In this document: positions 17,091 to 25,936 of the stretch, one piece after another | Layout: each line of letters opens with the position of its first letter | How positions within the stretch are numbered: position 1 is the first letter of the stretch | Assembly (NCBI GenBank): GCA_965227035.1 | Contig: OZ245724.1 | Span: 2,356,001-2,420,000, forward strand | Direction of reading: 5' to 3' | From: CBDDFQ01 sp965227035 | GTDB lineage: Bacteria; Pseudomonadota; Gammaproteobacteria; Burkholderiales; Burkholderiaceae_C | DNA: 64,000 nucleotides | Translations under genes and position numbers: made by a program | Notes under the pieces: generated by a model | Seen by the model: the letters and a program-made list of their open reading frames with translations, nothing else | Database searches by the model: none | Told to the model about the DNA's origin: nothing

Positions 17091-18074
17091 ATGAAAAAAC
17101 GCAATCTGATTCTCGCGGCGTCCATCGCTGCACTCTCGCTCGCAACGACCAGCGGCACCGCATTCGCACAAGCGAACTATCCGGACAAGCCGATTCGCCT
17201 GCTGATGCCCTTCCCTCCCGGCGGGAGCAGCGACGTGATCGCGCGCATGCTCGGCCCGCTGATGACGGAAAAGCTCGGCCAGCCGATCGTCATCGAGAAC
17301 CGTCCAGGCGCAGGCGGCGCGATCGCACTCGATGCAGTGGCACGCGCAAATCCGGATGGCTACACCCTGGGCGTTGGCACAATCGGTGGACTCGGCCTGG
17401 GCAAGTTGCTGGGCCAGCAACAGAACTACGATGCCTTCAAGGACCTCGCACCGGTCGGCATGATGGTCACCTCGATGTTCGTGATCGTGGCCAGCAACAA
17501 CTCCAAAATCACGACCTTCGCAGACCTGACCTCGCAGGCCAAATCGAATCCGAACGGTTTGTCGATGGGCCATGGTGGCAATGGATCGCTCATGCATCTC
17601 TCTACCGAGCTGATCAAGATCATGACCAACGCGAACATCGTTCCGGTTCCCTACAAGGGCACAGGACCTGCAACTCAGGACGCAATTGCCGGTCAGATTC
17701 CGCTCGCAATGAGCGACTTCCCGAGCGCGATCCAGCAAATCAAAGGCGGCACGGTCAAGGCAGTTGCTGTAACCAGCGCCAAGCGAAGCCCTGTTGCGCC
17801 GAACGTTCCTACCCTCGCCGAGCAGGGCCTGCAGGGCTACGACTCGGTGGGCTGGATTGCCGTAGTAGCGCCCGCCAAGACGCCGCAGGAAATCATCAAC
17901 AAAGTGAACGCCGCATTGAACTCCGCATTGCAGAACAAGGAAATGCAGGAACGCATCTACGCGACCGGATCGGAACCCACACCGATGACGCCTGCGGAAC
18001 TCGGCAAGTTCATGCAAACCGATTACGACAAGTGGGCGAAAGTCGTCAAGACCGCTAACATCAAGGTCGAATAA
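17091..18074 (+). CDS. Bug-family periplasmic solute-binding protein
   Basis: 327 residues. Signal peptide MKKRNLILAASIAALSLATT...AFAQ (about 27 residues) and the Bug signature ANYPDKPIRLLMPFPPGGSSD with the usual VIENRPGAGG loop. The GGAGA at 17081-17085 serves ATG 17091. It follows the lyase/synthetase pair in the same direction and probably captures the aromatic acid or a related carboxylate. No TctA or TctB gene is nearby. LysR follows after 33 nt. Confidence 0.88.
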   Translation: MKKRNLILAASIAALSLATTSGTAFAQANYPDKPIRLLMPFPPGGSSDVIARMLGPLMTEKLGQPIVIENRPGAGGAIALDAVARANPDGYTLGVGTIGGLGLGKLLGQQQNYDAFKDLAPVGMMVTSMFVIVASNNSKITTFADLTSQAKSNPNGLSMGHGGNGSLMHLSTELIKIMTNANIVPVPYKGTGPATQDAIAGQIPLAMSDFPSAIQQIKGGTVKAVAVTSAKRSPVAPNVPTLAEQGLQGYDSVGWIAVVAPAKTPQEIINKVNAALNSALQNKEMQERIYATGSEPTPMTPAELGKFMQTDYDKWAKVVKTANIKVE

Positions 18075-18107
18075 ACCTCGGCGTACCCATGTACGCTCCG
18101 CACGCCC

Positions 18108-18998
18108 ATGAATTTGAATCTCCGACAGTTGAAGGCTTTTTTGGGCGTTGCGGAGTCGAGTAATTTCACCAAGACCGCGCAGAAGCTGCACATGAGCCAG
18201 GCCGCTCTGAGCGGTGCGATTCGCGAGCTGGAAATCCAGCTCGGGTGCAGTCTTTTCGAGCGGACTACCCGCAATGTGGTTCTCACCGAAGCGGGGCGCG
18301 AGTTCCTTCCCACCGCCGAAAGCGTCGTAGGTAACCTGGAGGCTGCCGCGCAGTCGCTCAAGGAAATGGAGCGCCACGGGGTTGCCCGATTGCGTGTCGG
18401 CTTCACGCCGATCATTGCGAGCAGCGCGGTACCCGACATGCTGGAGCAGTTTGCGAAAACTCATCCGGGAGTCGATGTCGAATTGATCGACGACAGCCCG
18501 CAGAGCCTTCAGCAACTGGTGGAAACCGGCGAGATAGATGCCGCATTCGGAGCGTTCTTCCAGAAGGCATCCGGCATCGAACAACTGCCTGTCATTCCAT
18601 CCACTTTGGTGTTGGTGCATTCGAAGAATCTCACCGAGATCGGCGCTGAAACGCCCTGGAAAATTCTTGAGGATCACACGGTCATCGCGCTCAACGATGC
18701 AAGTCCGGTGCAGCAACTTGCGCAGAGCACAATCAAAAAATCCGACCTGAAAGTAAACAAGCGGATGACGGTGAACAACCTCGAAACCGCGATTGCGCTT
18801 GCAGAAAAAGGATTCGGCATCGCGGTCATTCCCTCATTCGGCGCCGCGGTTTGCAAGCGGTACGCAGTCAAGACGGCCGAGCTCGTCCCATGCGTTCGAT
18901 TCAACTACTGCCGAATCATGAAGATGGGCAAAACGGCGAATGCGAACCTCGAGAGCTTCACTAATCTGGTGATCGACACGCTGCAACGCAGCCAGTAG
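18108..18998 (+). CDS. LysR-family transcriptional regulator
   Basis: 296 residues. The N-terminal helix-turn-helix is typical (LRQLKAFLGVAESSNFTKTAQKLHMSQAALSGAIRELE is the canonical layout, residues 5-42, then LGCSLFERTTRNVVLTEAG). Residues from about 95 form the periplasmic-binding-protein-like effector domain. It sits in the same direction as the lyase operon and not divergent from it, so it may be co-transcribed with the Bug gene. Two regulators (MarR and this LysR) would thus flank the island. The effector is unknown. Confidence 0.88.
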   Translation: MNLNLRQLKAFLGVAESSNFTKTAQKLHMSQAALSGAIRELEIQLGCSLFERTTRNVVLTEAGREFLPTAESVVGNLEAAAQSLKEMERHGVARLRVGFTPIIASSAVPDMLEQFAKTHPGVDVELIDDSPQSLQQLVETGEIDAAFGAFFQKASGIEQLPVIPSTLVLVHSKNLTEIGAETPWKILEDHTVIALNDASPVQQLAQSTIKKSDLKVNKRMTVNNLETAIALAEKGFGIAVIPSFGAAVCKRYAVKTAELVPCVRFNYCRIMKMGKTANANLESFTNLVIDTLQRSQ

Positions 18999-19030
18999 GC
19001 ACATTCGGTCCGAGCAATAAAACCGGTTGG

Positions 19031-19741
19031 TCAACTCACTTCAAGCCAGTGCCTGCGGATTCGATCATCCGCACGGAAATCTGCGACGCTGCCGGTGAAC
19101 ACGATCTGTCCGTGCCCCATCACCAGCACCCTGTCGCTCACGCGAAATGCGAGGGATAGTTTCTGCTCCACAAGCAACACCGCCAAGCCGCGACGCTTCA
19201 TCTCCAAAATGGTTTGGCCGACAACTTCGACGATCGTCGGGGCGAGGCCTTCTGTCGGCTCGTCTATAAGAATCGCGGCGGGATTTCCCATGAGCGTTCT
19301 AAAAATGGCGAGCATCTGCTGCTCACCACCGCTGAGGAATCCAGCCTTCACATCGCGACGTTCTTGTAGGCGAGGAAAAATCGCATAGAGCTCGTCGAGC
19401 GTCCAAGTAGGCATGTCCGCATTTCGCGGTGGTTTGCAACCGATCAGCAGGTTTTCCTGCACTGTGAGATCGGTGAACACCAGACGCTCTTCCGGCACAT
19501 AGCCGATGCCGGCTCGTGCGACAGCGTGGCTGGGCAGACCGCTCACATCGACGCCGCCCAGCCGCACCTCGCCAGTCTGTCCCGGCAGAGAATTCAAGAT
19601 GGCTTTGCAGGTAGTAGATCGACCGCTACCGTTGCGCCCAAGCAGCGTGACCACCTCACCACTCTCGACTGTGAAATCGACGCCGCGAAGGACCTGCACA
19701 TTGCCGTAGCCGCCGTGGAGGCCTTTGACTTGGAGGTTCAT
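19031..19741 (-). CDS. LivF-like ABC ATPase with Walker A Lys replaced by Arg
   Basis: 236 residues, the size of the branched-chain amino acid/aromatic acid ATPase LivF. Signature LSGGEQQ, Walker B AAILIDEP and the VLLVEQKLSLAF region are intact. The Walker A reads GRNGSGRST, with Arg41 (codon CGA at 19619-19621) in place of the Lys that contacts the ATP phosphates. That substitution usually cripples hydrolysis. No LivG, permease or binding-protein partner is in the window. It starts 36 nt after the usher stop in the same direction and might be transcribed with the fimbrial genes. Either a decaying gene or an ATPase modified for a non-transport role. Confidence 0.82.
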   Translation of the reverse strand: MNLQVKGLHGGYGNVQVLRGVDFTVESGEVVTLLGRNGSGRSTTCKAILNSLPGQTGEVRLGGVDVSGLPSHAVARAGIGYVPEERLVFTDLTVQENLLIGCKPPRNADMPTWTLDELYAIFPRLQERRDVKAGFLSGGEQQMLAIFRTLMGNPAAILIDEPTEGLAPTIVEVVGQTILEMKRRGLAVLLVEQKLSLAFRVSDRVLVMGHGQIVFTGSVADFRADDRIRRHWLEVS

Positions 19742-19777
19742 GTTTGACTGCTCATACTTCAGGCGGATAAGCCGATT

Positions 19778-22264
19778 TTACGGAACGTCCGCCAGACACA
19801 CTGAGACCCCACTATCGAACAGCGAGTCTTTCGATTTGGGGTTTAAACGGATATCGCGGATTGAGCATCGCCGGCCCTGCAAATCCTGCGCATACAGAAC
19901 GGAATCGTCATACAGACTTGCAACGAGCACTTTGCCGCGCGCGAGACTCACCGCAAGCATCTCGCCTTTTTCATTTGTGACCGACGAGCCTGTGCGCAGC
20001 AGATTTCCTTCGCCGTCTCTCACGGTTAGAACCACTCGCCGAACTCGCCTCATGCCCAAGTCAAGATCTATCACGGCACCTCGCGCGGCTTTCACGTCCA
20101 ACAGTCCCCTGTCGATCTCGATGTCGAGTCCAACAGAGTTGGTCGCCACCTCGATTCGGGACTCACGGTACGCGTTGTAATAAGGCACTGCGGCGAGTCC
20201 GAAAGGGCCAGACCAAACTGCGCCCCCGGGTGTTTCGATTCGAACACCGGTCACGTCGGCGGTGCGTACGATTCCGAAACTATCCTGGGCTGCGTGCGGC
20301 GACATAGCGATACCGCTTCGGGTCGCGACGATCGAGCCAGTCGCCGATCCGTAGAAGCTGCTTGCAGACGCCGATTGCGTCGTTCCGAAATCGACCGATG
20401 TGTATCGTGGAACCGTCGCGACCGACACCGAGCTGGACTGTGCACTGCTGGCGCCGAAACTTCGATCGGTCGACATCGTCACCTGCGCGATTTGTTGCAG
20501 CTGCGTGCTGAACGACGAACCGATCTGGCCGCTCGCTCCCTGATAGCGCAAATGACTTCGCATCGAGCTGGGAGACCCCAAAGGGATGCTGAGGTTCGCG
20601 TAGAAATAAGTGTTGCCTCGATTTCTACCGGAAGCTTCAAACGAAGATTTAAAGGTCGAATGCGAAAGCCCGAGTGCGAAGTTGGCTCCGCGCCAATTCG
20701 ACGACCATCCCACGCTGTAGGTTCGCCCGATATCTCCGAAAGCAGATTTGTCCTGTGTCACGCTCCCGTTGATACCGCCTAACCAGGCATCGTTCCAGGT
20801 CGCAGTCAGGCTCGATTGCACGCTCGATCGGGAAGATTCATCGACTGCAGTCGAATCAGGTCCAGATGCCTGTTGCAGCGCCCGATACTTGCCCGCGCGA
20901 ACATTGAGCGATGCGCCTGCCGAGAAGCTGTCGCTCAGTTGCGATATCAGGCCGCCGCCGGTTGAGATGCCGTGTGCGCTATTGCGAATATCGTGAGTCG
21001 TGATGGCCTGCAAGAACAGCGCGTGCTTCTGGGCGTCATCCAGACCGACATTGATCTGTGCTCCTGTCGATGCGTAGCCGTGGGAAAGCAATGCACCGTT
21101 GGTGCCGGTAACTTCTAGAAGACGCCAGCCTTTCGATGCGGTGGCCACGAGCGGACTCGCCTCGTTCGTTGCGCGACTTGCTCGCCAAAGCTTGCCGGCG
21201 CTCACATGCAGTCCACTGACGAAGCTTCGTCGAAGCGACTGCATGAGAAGGGTCGCGGGGACCGTGAACGACTGCGTTGAGCCGGCATCGCCCACCACGC
21301 TGACCTGAAGATCGGATGAGCTGTTTCTAAGCGGATAGTCGGACAACGAGAAGGGGCCAGGAGGCACGATCGTCCGGAGCAGAAGTAAGCCGTTCTGACG
21401 TATCTCGACGGTAGACCTGGTTGATGCCATGCCGGTCACCGCGTAGCTCATCTCAGACCTTGCAGCGGATTCGGGAATCCACTGGAAGCCATTGATAGGC
21501 AGACCACCGAACAGAGGATCCTGGACGTTGATCCGTCCGAACTGCAGCATCTTGCCCCGGTCCAGAAACGACTTCTTCACGTATGCGCCAGACCAGTTGA
21601 ACCGCTGCACGCCATCGTCGATGCTCAAGCTCTGATCGGATCGAAAAATCCAGTCGTTAAGGTTGAGCCCTGCCTGCGTATCCACATATTTGCTTGCAAT
21701 ACTCGCGCCGCCACCGAGCTTGCTTTGGGTGGCATAGGCACGGTAGTTAAGCATGGCACCGACACCACCCGAATCGAAAACATCGCTGTTGGGCACCGGT
21801 ACCAAATGCTCGGCCGGCACCGTAATGTCGACCGTGCCGCTAGTCGGTTTCAGGGTAATGAGCGCCCGGGAAGAGAACGCGCGGTAGTCGGCGCAATATC
21901 GATCCGGGAGCGTTCGAAGCAGCGCTTCTTCGATATCGACAAGGCCGACCGAGCGAGTGAATTCCTTGGTGAAACACAGATCGCCGGTTGCGTTGAAGAT
22001 CGCATTGATCTTTCCCATTCCGAGGCCGTTCACAGTCACGTCGACAATCTGAGCGCCTGGAGAAAAGCGGGCTCCATGTCGAAAATATTCGGCTACTCCC
22101 GCGCCTATCCCGAGCGACTTCAACTGCTCTTCATCGAATTGCGCATCCTGCGGAATTTCAGCCGATGCGAAGGTTGTGGAGGCCAGCATCCAGCCACACA
22201 ACATGACGCAAAAACCGGCAACAGGCCCGCACCTACGATGCAGGATTCGATGCTGGTAGCTCAA
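19778..22264 (-). CDS. Outer-membrane fimbrial usher (FimD/PapC family)
   Basis: 828 residues from a TTG at 22264; an ATG 60 nt further in (22204) is an alternative that would leave a very short signal peptide. The protein has an N-terminal secretion signal ending near ASTTFASA, a periplasmic N-domain with FNATGDLCFTKEFTRSVG, a 24-strand barrel region, and the usher landmark LLLRTIVPPGPFSLSDYPL. It forms the outer-membrane pore for chaperone-delivered pilins. Its first codons overlap the chaperone's last 32 nt. The length is on the short side for this family, but no domain is obviously missing. Confidence 0.85.
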   Translation of the reverse strand: MSYQHRILHRRCGPVAGFCVMLCGWMLASTTFASAEIPQDAQFDEEQLKSLGIGAGVAEYFRHGARFSPGAQIVDVTVNGLGMGKINAIFNATGDLCFTKEFTRSVGLVDIEEALLRTLPDRYCADYRAFSSRALITLKPTSGTVDITVPAEHLVPVPNSDVFDSGGVGAMLNYRAYATQSKLGGGASIASKYVDTQAGLNLNDWIFRSDQSLSIDDGVQRFNWSGAYVKKSFLDRGKMLQFGRINVQDPLFGGLPINGFQWIPESAARSEMSYAVTGMASTRSTVEIRQNGLLLLRTIVPPGPFSLSDYPLRNSSSDLQVSVVGDAGSTQSFTVPATLLMQSLRRSFVSGLHVSAGKLWRASRATNEASPLVATASKGWRLLEVTGTNGALLSHGYASTGAQINVGLDDAQKHALFLQAITTHDIRNSAHGISTGGGLISQLSDSFSAGASLNVRAGKYRALQQASGPDSTAVDESSRSSVQSSLTATWNDAWLGGINGSVTQDKSAFGDIGRTYSVGWSSNWRGANFALGLSHSTFKSSFEASGRNRGNTYFYANLSIPLGSPSSMRSHLRYQGASGQIGSSFSTQLQQIAQVTMSTDRSFGASSAQSSSVSVATVPRYTSVDFGTTQSASASSFYGSATGSIVATRSGIAMSPHAAQDSFGIVRTADVTGVRIETPGGAVWSGPFGLAAVPYYNAYRESRIEVATNSVGLDIEIDRGLLDVKAARGAVIDLDLGMRRVRRVVLTVRDGEGNLLRTGSSVTNEKGEMLAVSLARGKVLVASLYDDSVLYAQDLQGRRCSIRDIRLNPKSKDSLFDSGVSVCLADVP

Positions 22265-22970
22265 CGTCGTAGGGGTCTACCGAGAATCCCCAAGGCGAAG
22301 CCGGGAAAAATCGCAAACCGGTTACGGTGTGGGAAAGGATGTCACCGGGCAGCGTGACGTCGAAAGATTCGCCGGGCAAGACGTACGGACGCTGCAGCAA
22401 CATCACAGTCTTGTTGGAAGGTGCGAGCTGCACCTCTTGCTGAAGGCGGACCACATAACGACTCGGATTGCTCACCGTGATGCGAGAGGCGGTGCGCCGA
22501 AATTCGAGCTTGGTCCAGGGTTCGCGAATCTGCTCGAGGCCTTTCGGCGATATCACGAGCGGCAGAGTCGTCCTGATGTTTACCCGAACCGTGTTGATCT
22601 CGTCCGGGTTATTCGATTTTGGGGCCAGTCCTTCAATGCTTACCCGCTTCAGAAGTTGGACCTGAAGAGGCTCCGCCGACTTGTCGAGCACGAACCGGAT
22701 CACCTGCCGCTGGTTCGCGTCGAGACGGGTGACAGGAGGCCACACGAGCACCGATACCGACTCATCGTCGCCGGCGAGTTCGATGATCGTGGTGTTGAGA
22801 AGGAGCGGGAAATTTTCTGTGTTCTTCACGCCGAGTTGCGCTTGTCCATCGGCTTCGGACATCACCAGAATCGGTGCGTCCGGCTGCGCTCCGCTAGCAA
22901 ACGCTTGCAACGCACTCAGACAAAGAATCGCAAACGAAGCGACGATCTTTTTGAAAAATGGAAAACTCAT
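22233..22970 (-). CDS. Periplasmic fimbrial chaperone (PapD-like)
   Basis: 245 residues from ATG 22970 with AAAGGA about 9 nt upstream. There is a signal peptide to about residue 26 (FASG), then the two immunoglobulin-like domains of pilus chaperones. The G1 segment with alternating hydrophobics (RQVIRFVL) is preceded by VLVWPPVTRLDANQ, which matches the conserved PP...R region used to cap pilin subunits. It sits between the pilin candidates and the usher in the classical order. It would hold DUF1120 pilins in the periplasm until the usher takes them. Confidence 0.85.
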   Translation of the reverse strand: MSFPFFKKIVASFAILCLSALQAFASGAQPDAPILVMSEADGQAQLGVKNTENFPLLLNTTIIELAGDDESVSVLVWPPVTRLDANQRQVIRFVLDKSAEPLQVQLLKRVSIEGLAPKSNNPDEINTVRVNIRTTLPLVISPKGLEQIREPWTKLEFRRTASRITVSNPSRYVVRLQQEVQLAPSNKTVMLLQRPYVLPGESFDVTLPGDILSHTVTGLRFFPASPWGFSVDPYDVELPASNPAS

Positions 22971-23033
22971 TGTTTGCAATCCTTTGCCCACCGCACGTTG
23001 CAGACCGACAGCAAGGTCGGCCTGCAGGTTTCG

Positions 23034-23735
23034 TTAGATGTAGTTGACTGTGAAAGTCGACAGACCGTCGATCGTGACGGTGTCGTTGAGGTTGGTCAGG
23101 ATGTCTTTATTGAAATAAGACACGACATTGAGGTTGCCGGTGACCACTTTGATCGGGCCTGGAGTCAGGCCTGCTGCCACTGCGGTAAAGCTCAGGTCGT
23201 TCGACGGGCTGAAGTTCGTTTGTTGCAGCCCAACGGTCGCTGCTGCGAACGGAGTTGCCGAGAACATGGGTCGCACAAAAAGTGCGCCCGGAGCCACGGG
23301 AGCGGATGCGTCCGGCGAGATGGTGACCGCAGAGAAATCGACGCGGTACTGACCGATCTTCTTGTTTTGAATCGGGTCGACACTCAGGCCGTATCCATAA
23401 GCATCGCCTGTGTCTACAGGAGACGCAGTGCCGCTTCGCTTGTCGGCCAGGCCGATAGAAATCTTGATTGGCGAATCGCAGGTGATTGCGAGTGAAATTG
23501 GCACAGCTGCCGCTTTCCACGCGGTCGTGACATCGGTCAGATTGGTCTCGATGTAATCCTTGGACATGGGACCGTAGTTCACCGTACCAGCGTCGCCCAG
23601 CTTGATGGTGCAAGCATTGGGAGAAATCGTGCCGATGACCTTCAGATCAGCCGTAGGAGCGACCGGAGCCGCGAATGCGTGGGTAACACCGATCGACGCC
23701 AGAATCGCGCCAGCGATGATTGCTTTCTTGAACAT
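23034..23735 (-). CDS. DUF1120 pilin-like protein 1
   Basis: 233 residues from ATG 23735 (an ATG 15 nt earlier is possible but has no ribosome site). Signal peptide MFKKAIIAGAILASIGVTHAFA, then a DUF1120 domain. Pilin features are visible: an N-terminal segment DLKVIGTISPNACTI, one Cys there and a second in LAITCDSP (the usual disulfide), and a C-terminal alternating beta-strand ending in FTVNYI with Tyr next to last. It ends 63 nt before the chaperone start. Most likely a structural subunit of this small chaperone-usher system. Confidence 0.78.
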   Translation of the reverse strand: MFKKAIIAGAILASIGVTHAFAAPVAPTADLKVIGTISPNACTIKLGDAGTVNYGPMSKDYIETNLTDVTTAWKAAAVPISLAITCDSPIKISIGLADKRSGTASPVDTGDAYGYGLSVDPIQNKKIGQYRVDFSAVTISPDASAPVAPGALFVRPMFSATPFAAATVGLQQTNFSPSNDLSFTAVAAGLTPGPIKVVTGNLNVVSYFNKDILTNLNDTVTIDGLSTFTVNYI

Positions 23736-23904
23736 AAAACTTCCATTCATTTAAAACTGCGAATGGCAATTGCCACCCGCGGGCGGATTTAAGCCTTGCA
23801 AGTTGCTGTCAGCAATCGCGCGACTCAAACACCGCTCCGTGCGCAACGAAGCGCCGGGTGTCCGGAACGAATTTCAGAATCGGCGATGCAGGCGCATCGC
23901 GCCA

Positions 23905-24597
23905 TCAGGGATAGTGAATCGTGAAGGTAGACGAACCGTTGATCACGATGCGTTCGAGCGCGTTGTCCACGAGGGACTTGTTGAAGTAGCTGTTGATACT
24001 CAGCATGCCGCTGACTCGGTAGGTGGGGCTGGGCGTGCTCAAACCCAGAAGCTCGAACGCCAGATCCTGAGTGGGCTGAAATTTCGCTTTCATCGAACCG
24101 GTTGCCACGTTCCAGCCTGTCGAAGAATTACCGTTCGGCCGAACGAAATAGCCGAGCGGCTTCATGTACTGCATCGAGGGATTCGCAGTGACCAGCAGAT
24201 TGGCGAAACTGACGTGATATTGGCCGATCGGCTCGTTGTTGGAAGATTTTCCCAGTCCGAATCCATGGATATCGTCGGCAGGTCCGATGGAGAAGACGCT
24301 GTCGGACCTGTTGTCCGAAATGCTTATCCAGATGTTCTTCGAGGCATTGCAATCGATTCCGAAGGCAACGAATTTCTCTTTGGCTTCGTAGGCGATACCG
24401 TTCTTTTGCGGATATGCCTGCACTTCGATGCTGGACAAGGTTCCGTAATCGACATTCCCGTTGTTTCCCAGGACGAACGTACACGGACTGGCGTTGATCA
24501 CTCCGGTGAATGTCATGTTGGCGGTGTTGGCCGCGATTGCATTGCCGCCAGTGAGTGCTGCGGTTGCGAGGCCGGCAGCTATCAGTTTTTTGAACAT
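23905..24597 (-). CDS. DUF1120 pilin-like protein 2
   Basis: 230 residues from ATG 24597 with an AAGGATGGA site. Signal peptide MFKKLIAAGLATAALTGGNAIA. As in its neighbour, the mature part starts with a MTFTGVINASPCTFVLG strand, has a second Cys in FGIDCNAS, and ends in the beta strand FTIHYP with a next-to-last Tyr. The two proteins are clear paralogs but quite diverged. First gene of the leftward fimbrial operon, so perhaps the more abundant subunit. Which one is major pilin and which is tip cannot be told from sequence. Confidence 0.78.
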   Translation of the reverse strand: MFKKLIAAGLATAALTGGNAIAANTANMTFTGVINASPCTFVLGNNGNVDYGTLSSIEVQAYPQKNGIAYEAKEKFVAFGIDCNASKNIWISISDNRSDSVFSIGPADDIHGFGLGKSSNNEPIGQYHVSFANLLVTANPSMQYMKPLGYFVRPNGNSSTGWNVATGSMKAKFQPTQDLAFELLGLSTPSPTYRVSGMLSINSYFNKSLVDNALERIVINGSSTFTIHYP

Positions 24598-24688
24598 ACA
24601 GATTCCATCCTTGAGAAATTCGAGCGGCGGGCTAGCCCACCGTGGCACTAGATCGCGCCAGCGCCGCATTTGAAACGCGCACGCCACG

Positions 24689-24705
24689 GTTGAAACGTCT
24701 TCAAC
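24689..24705. promoter_or_regulatory. Perfect inverted repeat with LysR-type T-N11-A core
   Basis: GTTGAA-ACGTC-TTCAAC: 6-bp perfect arms around a 5-bp spacer, containing a T-N11-A pattern. It lies in the 267-bp gap between the leftward pilin operon and the rightward LysR gene (24865), the standard place for a LysR box. The remainder of 24598-24864 holds no gene I can support. Confidence 0.45.
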
Positions 24706-24864
24706 TCAATTCAAGATGTAGGCGTCACGAGTTGGAGGAATGGGAGAACGAATTTGGTTCTGGGGTCGATTCCTGAGTTCTGTGGGCGACATCGACAGAC
24801 AAGTTAGGCGCAGAACTTGCGACACTTGCAATGCGTACTGCTTTAAATAGGGAAGGCGTGGGAC

Positions 24865-25752
24865 ATGAAACAAATGGAGCTATCCACTTTGGCGATCCTG
24901 ATCGCCGTTGCCGAACAGGAGAGTCTGTCGAAAGCGGCCCTCAAGGTACATCTGGCGGTAGGGGCGGTAAGCAAACGCATTACAGATGTAGAAGCGACCC
25001 TTGGTACTCCGCTGTTCTACAGACACGCAAGAGGCGTGCGACCGACGCCTGCCGGGCACAGTCTCGTGCAGCACGCGCGCAGCATCCTGCTCGATGTGGA
25101 GCGCATGCAGGACGACATCAGCGAGTTCTCGAAAGGAATCAAGGGTCATGTCCGCATAGGAGCAACGACGACCACGGTGACCCAGCATCTGCCGCCGATG
25201 CTGAAAAAGTATCTGGACGAGCACTGTGCAGTACAAGTGGATCTCACCGAAATGCTTAGCGAGGACGCGGTGGAATCGCTACAGGCTGGCCGCATCGACA
25301 TCGGAATATTCCTGAAGTCAGTCAGGCACGATGGCATCGAGATATTTCCGTATAGAGACGAGCATTTCTGTCTGGTGACCCTGCCCGGCCACTCGCTGGC
25401 AAAACGCAAATCACTGAAATTTGTCGATGCACTCGATTGCGATTTCGTGGCGCTGGATCACGCGCGCTCGGTCATGGACTTCGCTCGGCGACAGGCCGGC
25501 TCGAAACTTCGATTGCGCATCAAAGTGCGCAACTACGATGCGATGTGCCGAGTGGTCAAGCTGGGACTCGGCGTAGGCGTCATGCCAAATTCGTTGGTGG
25601 CCGACTATGTACGCAAGGGCGAGCTCAAGGCGATACCTCTGCAAGATGAATGGGCCACCCGCGAGCTCGTAATTGGAGTGCGATCCAAAGAGTCACTGAC
25701 TGTCGTCGCTCAGGAACTGTTGAAGCACCTGAAAGTCCTTCCTCGTCGGTAG
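24865..25752 (+). CDS. LysR-family transcriptional regulator
   Basis: 295 residues. The helix-turn-helix occupies residues 5-60 (LAILIAVAEQESLSKAA, then RITDVEATLGTPLFYRHARGVRPT), and the effector domain starts near residue 93 (HVRIGATTTT). LysR genes normally control a divergent gene, here the fimbrial operon, or a neighbouring one, here the Bug-ThDP genes to the right. The catabolic neighbour 185 nt downstream, in the same direction, looks the more natural target. A hairpin follows its stop. Confidence 0.87.
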   Translation: MKQMELSTLAILIAVAEQESLSKAALKVHLAVGAVSKRITDVEATLGTPLFYRHARGVRPTPAGHSLVQHARSILLDVERMQDDISEFSKGIKGHVRIGATTTTVTQHLPPMLKKYLDEHCAVQVDLTEMLSEDAVESLQAGRIDIGIFLKSVRHDGIEIFPYRDEHFCLVTLPGHSLAKRKSLKFVDALDCDFVALDHARSVMDFARRQAGSKLRLRIKVRNYDAMCRVVKLGLGVGVMPNSLVADYVRKGELKAIPLQDEWATRELVIGVRSKESLTVVAQELLKHLKVLPRR

Positions 25753-25773
25753 TACTAGCGAGGCGTTTCGCGA

Positions 25774-25798
25774 GAGCTTTCACCAATCACGAAAGCTC
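25774..25798 (+). terminator. Hairpin downstream of LysR gene
   Basis: GAGCTTTC-(9 nt)-GAAAGCTC: a perfect 8-bp stem 21 nt after the LysR stop, followed by GTTTCTCGC. The T-run is weak, so termination is plausible but not certain. Confidence 0.45.
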
Positions 25799-25900
25799 GT
25801 TTCTCGCAATAAGGATTGTTCCGTTTGCCTGGCGTTCATACCATGTGGCGTGAGTCTCAAGCTTTTGCTTGCCCTTGGGACCGATCGCCGTATCAAACTG

Positions 25901-25916
25901 CCTTGACAAATCAAGG
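25901..25916. promoter_or_regulatory. Perfect palindrome upstream of Bug gene
   Basis: CCTTGA-CAAA-TCAAGG, 6-bp arms and 4-bp spacer, ending 20 nt before the Bug ATG. It may be an operator or a 5'-UTR hairpin. The TTGACA inside it is not a believable -35 box because no -10 fits before the start codon. Confidence 0.35.
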
Positions 25917-25936
25917 ACACAACCCAAGGACATGTC

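Noticed and set aside
17028..18716. A 562-codon minus-strand open frame opposite the Bug and LysR genes
   Set aside because: It spans two well-supported genes of known families and has no motif of its own.
25903..25908. TTGACA as a -35 promoter box
   Set aside because: No -10 element fits before the Bug start codon 29 bp downstream, and the sequence is part of a palindrome.
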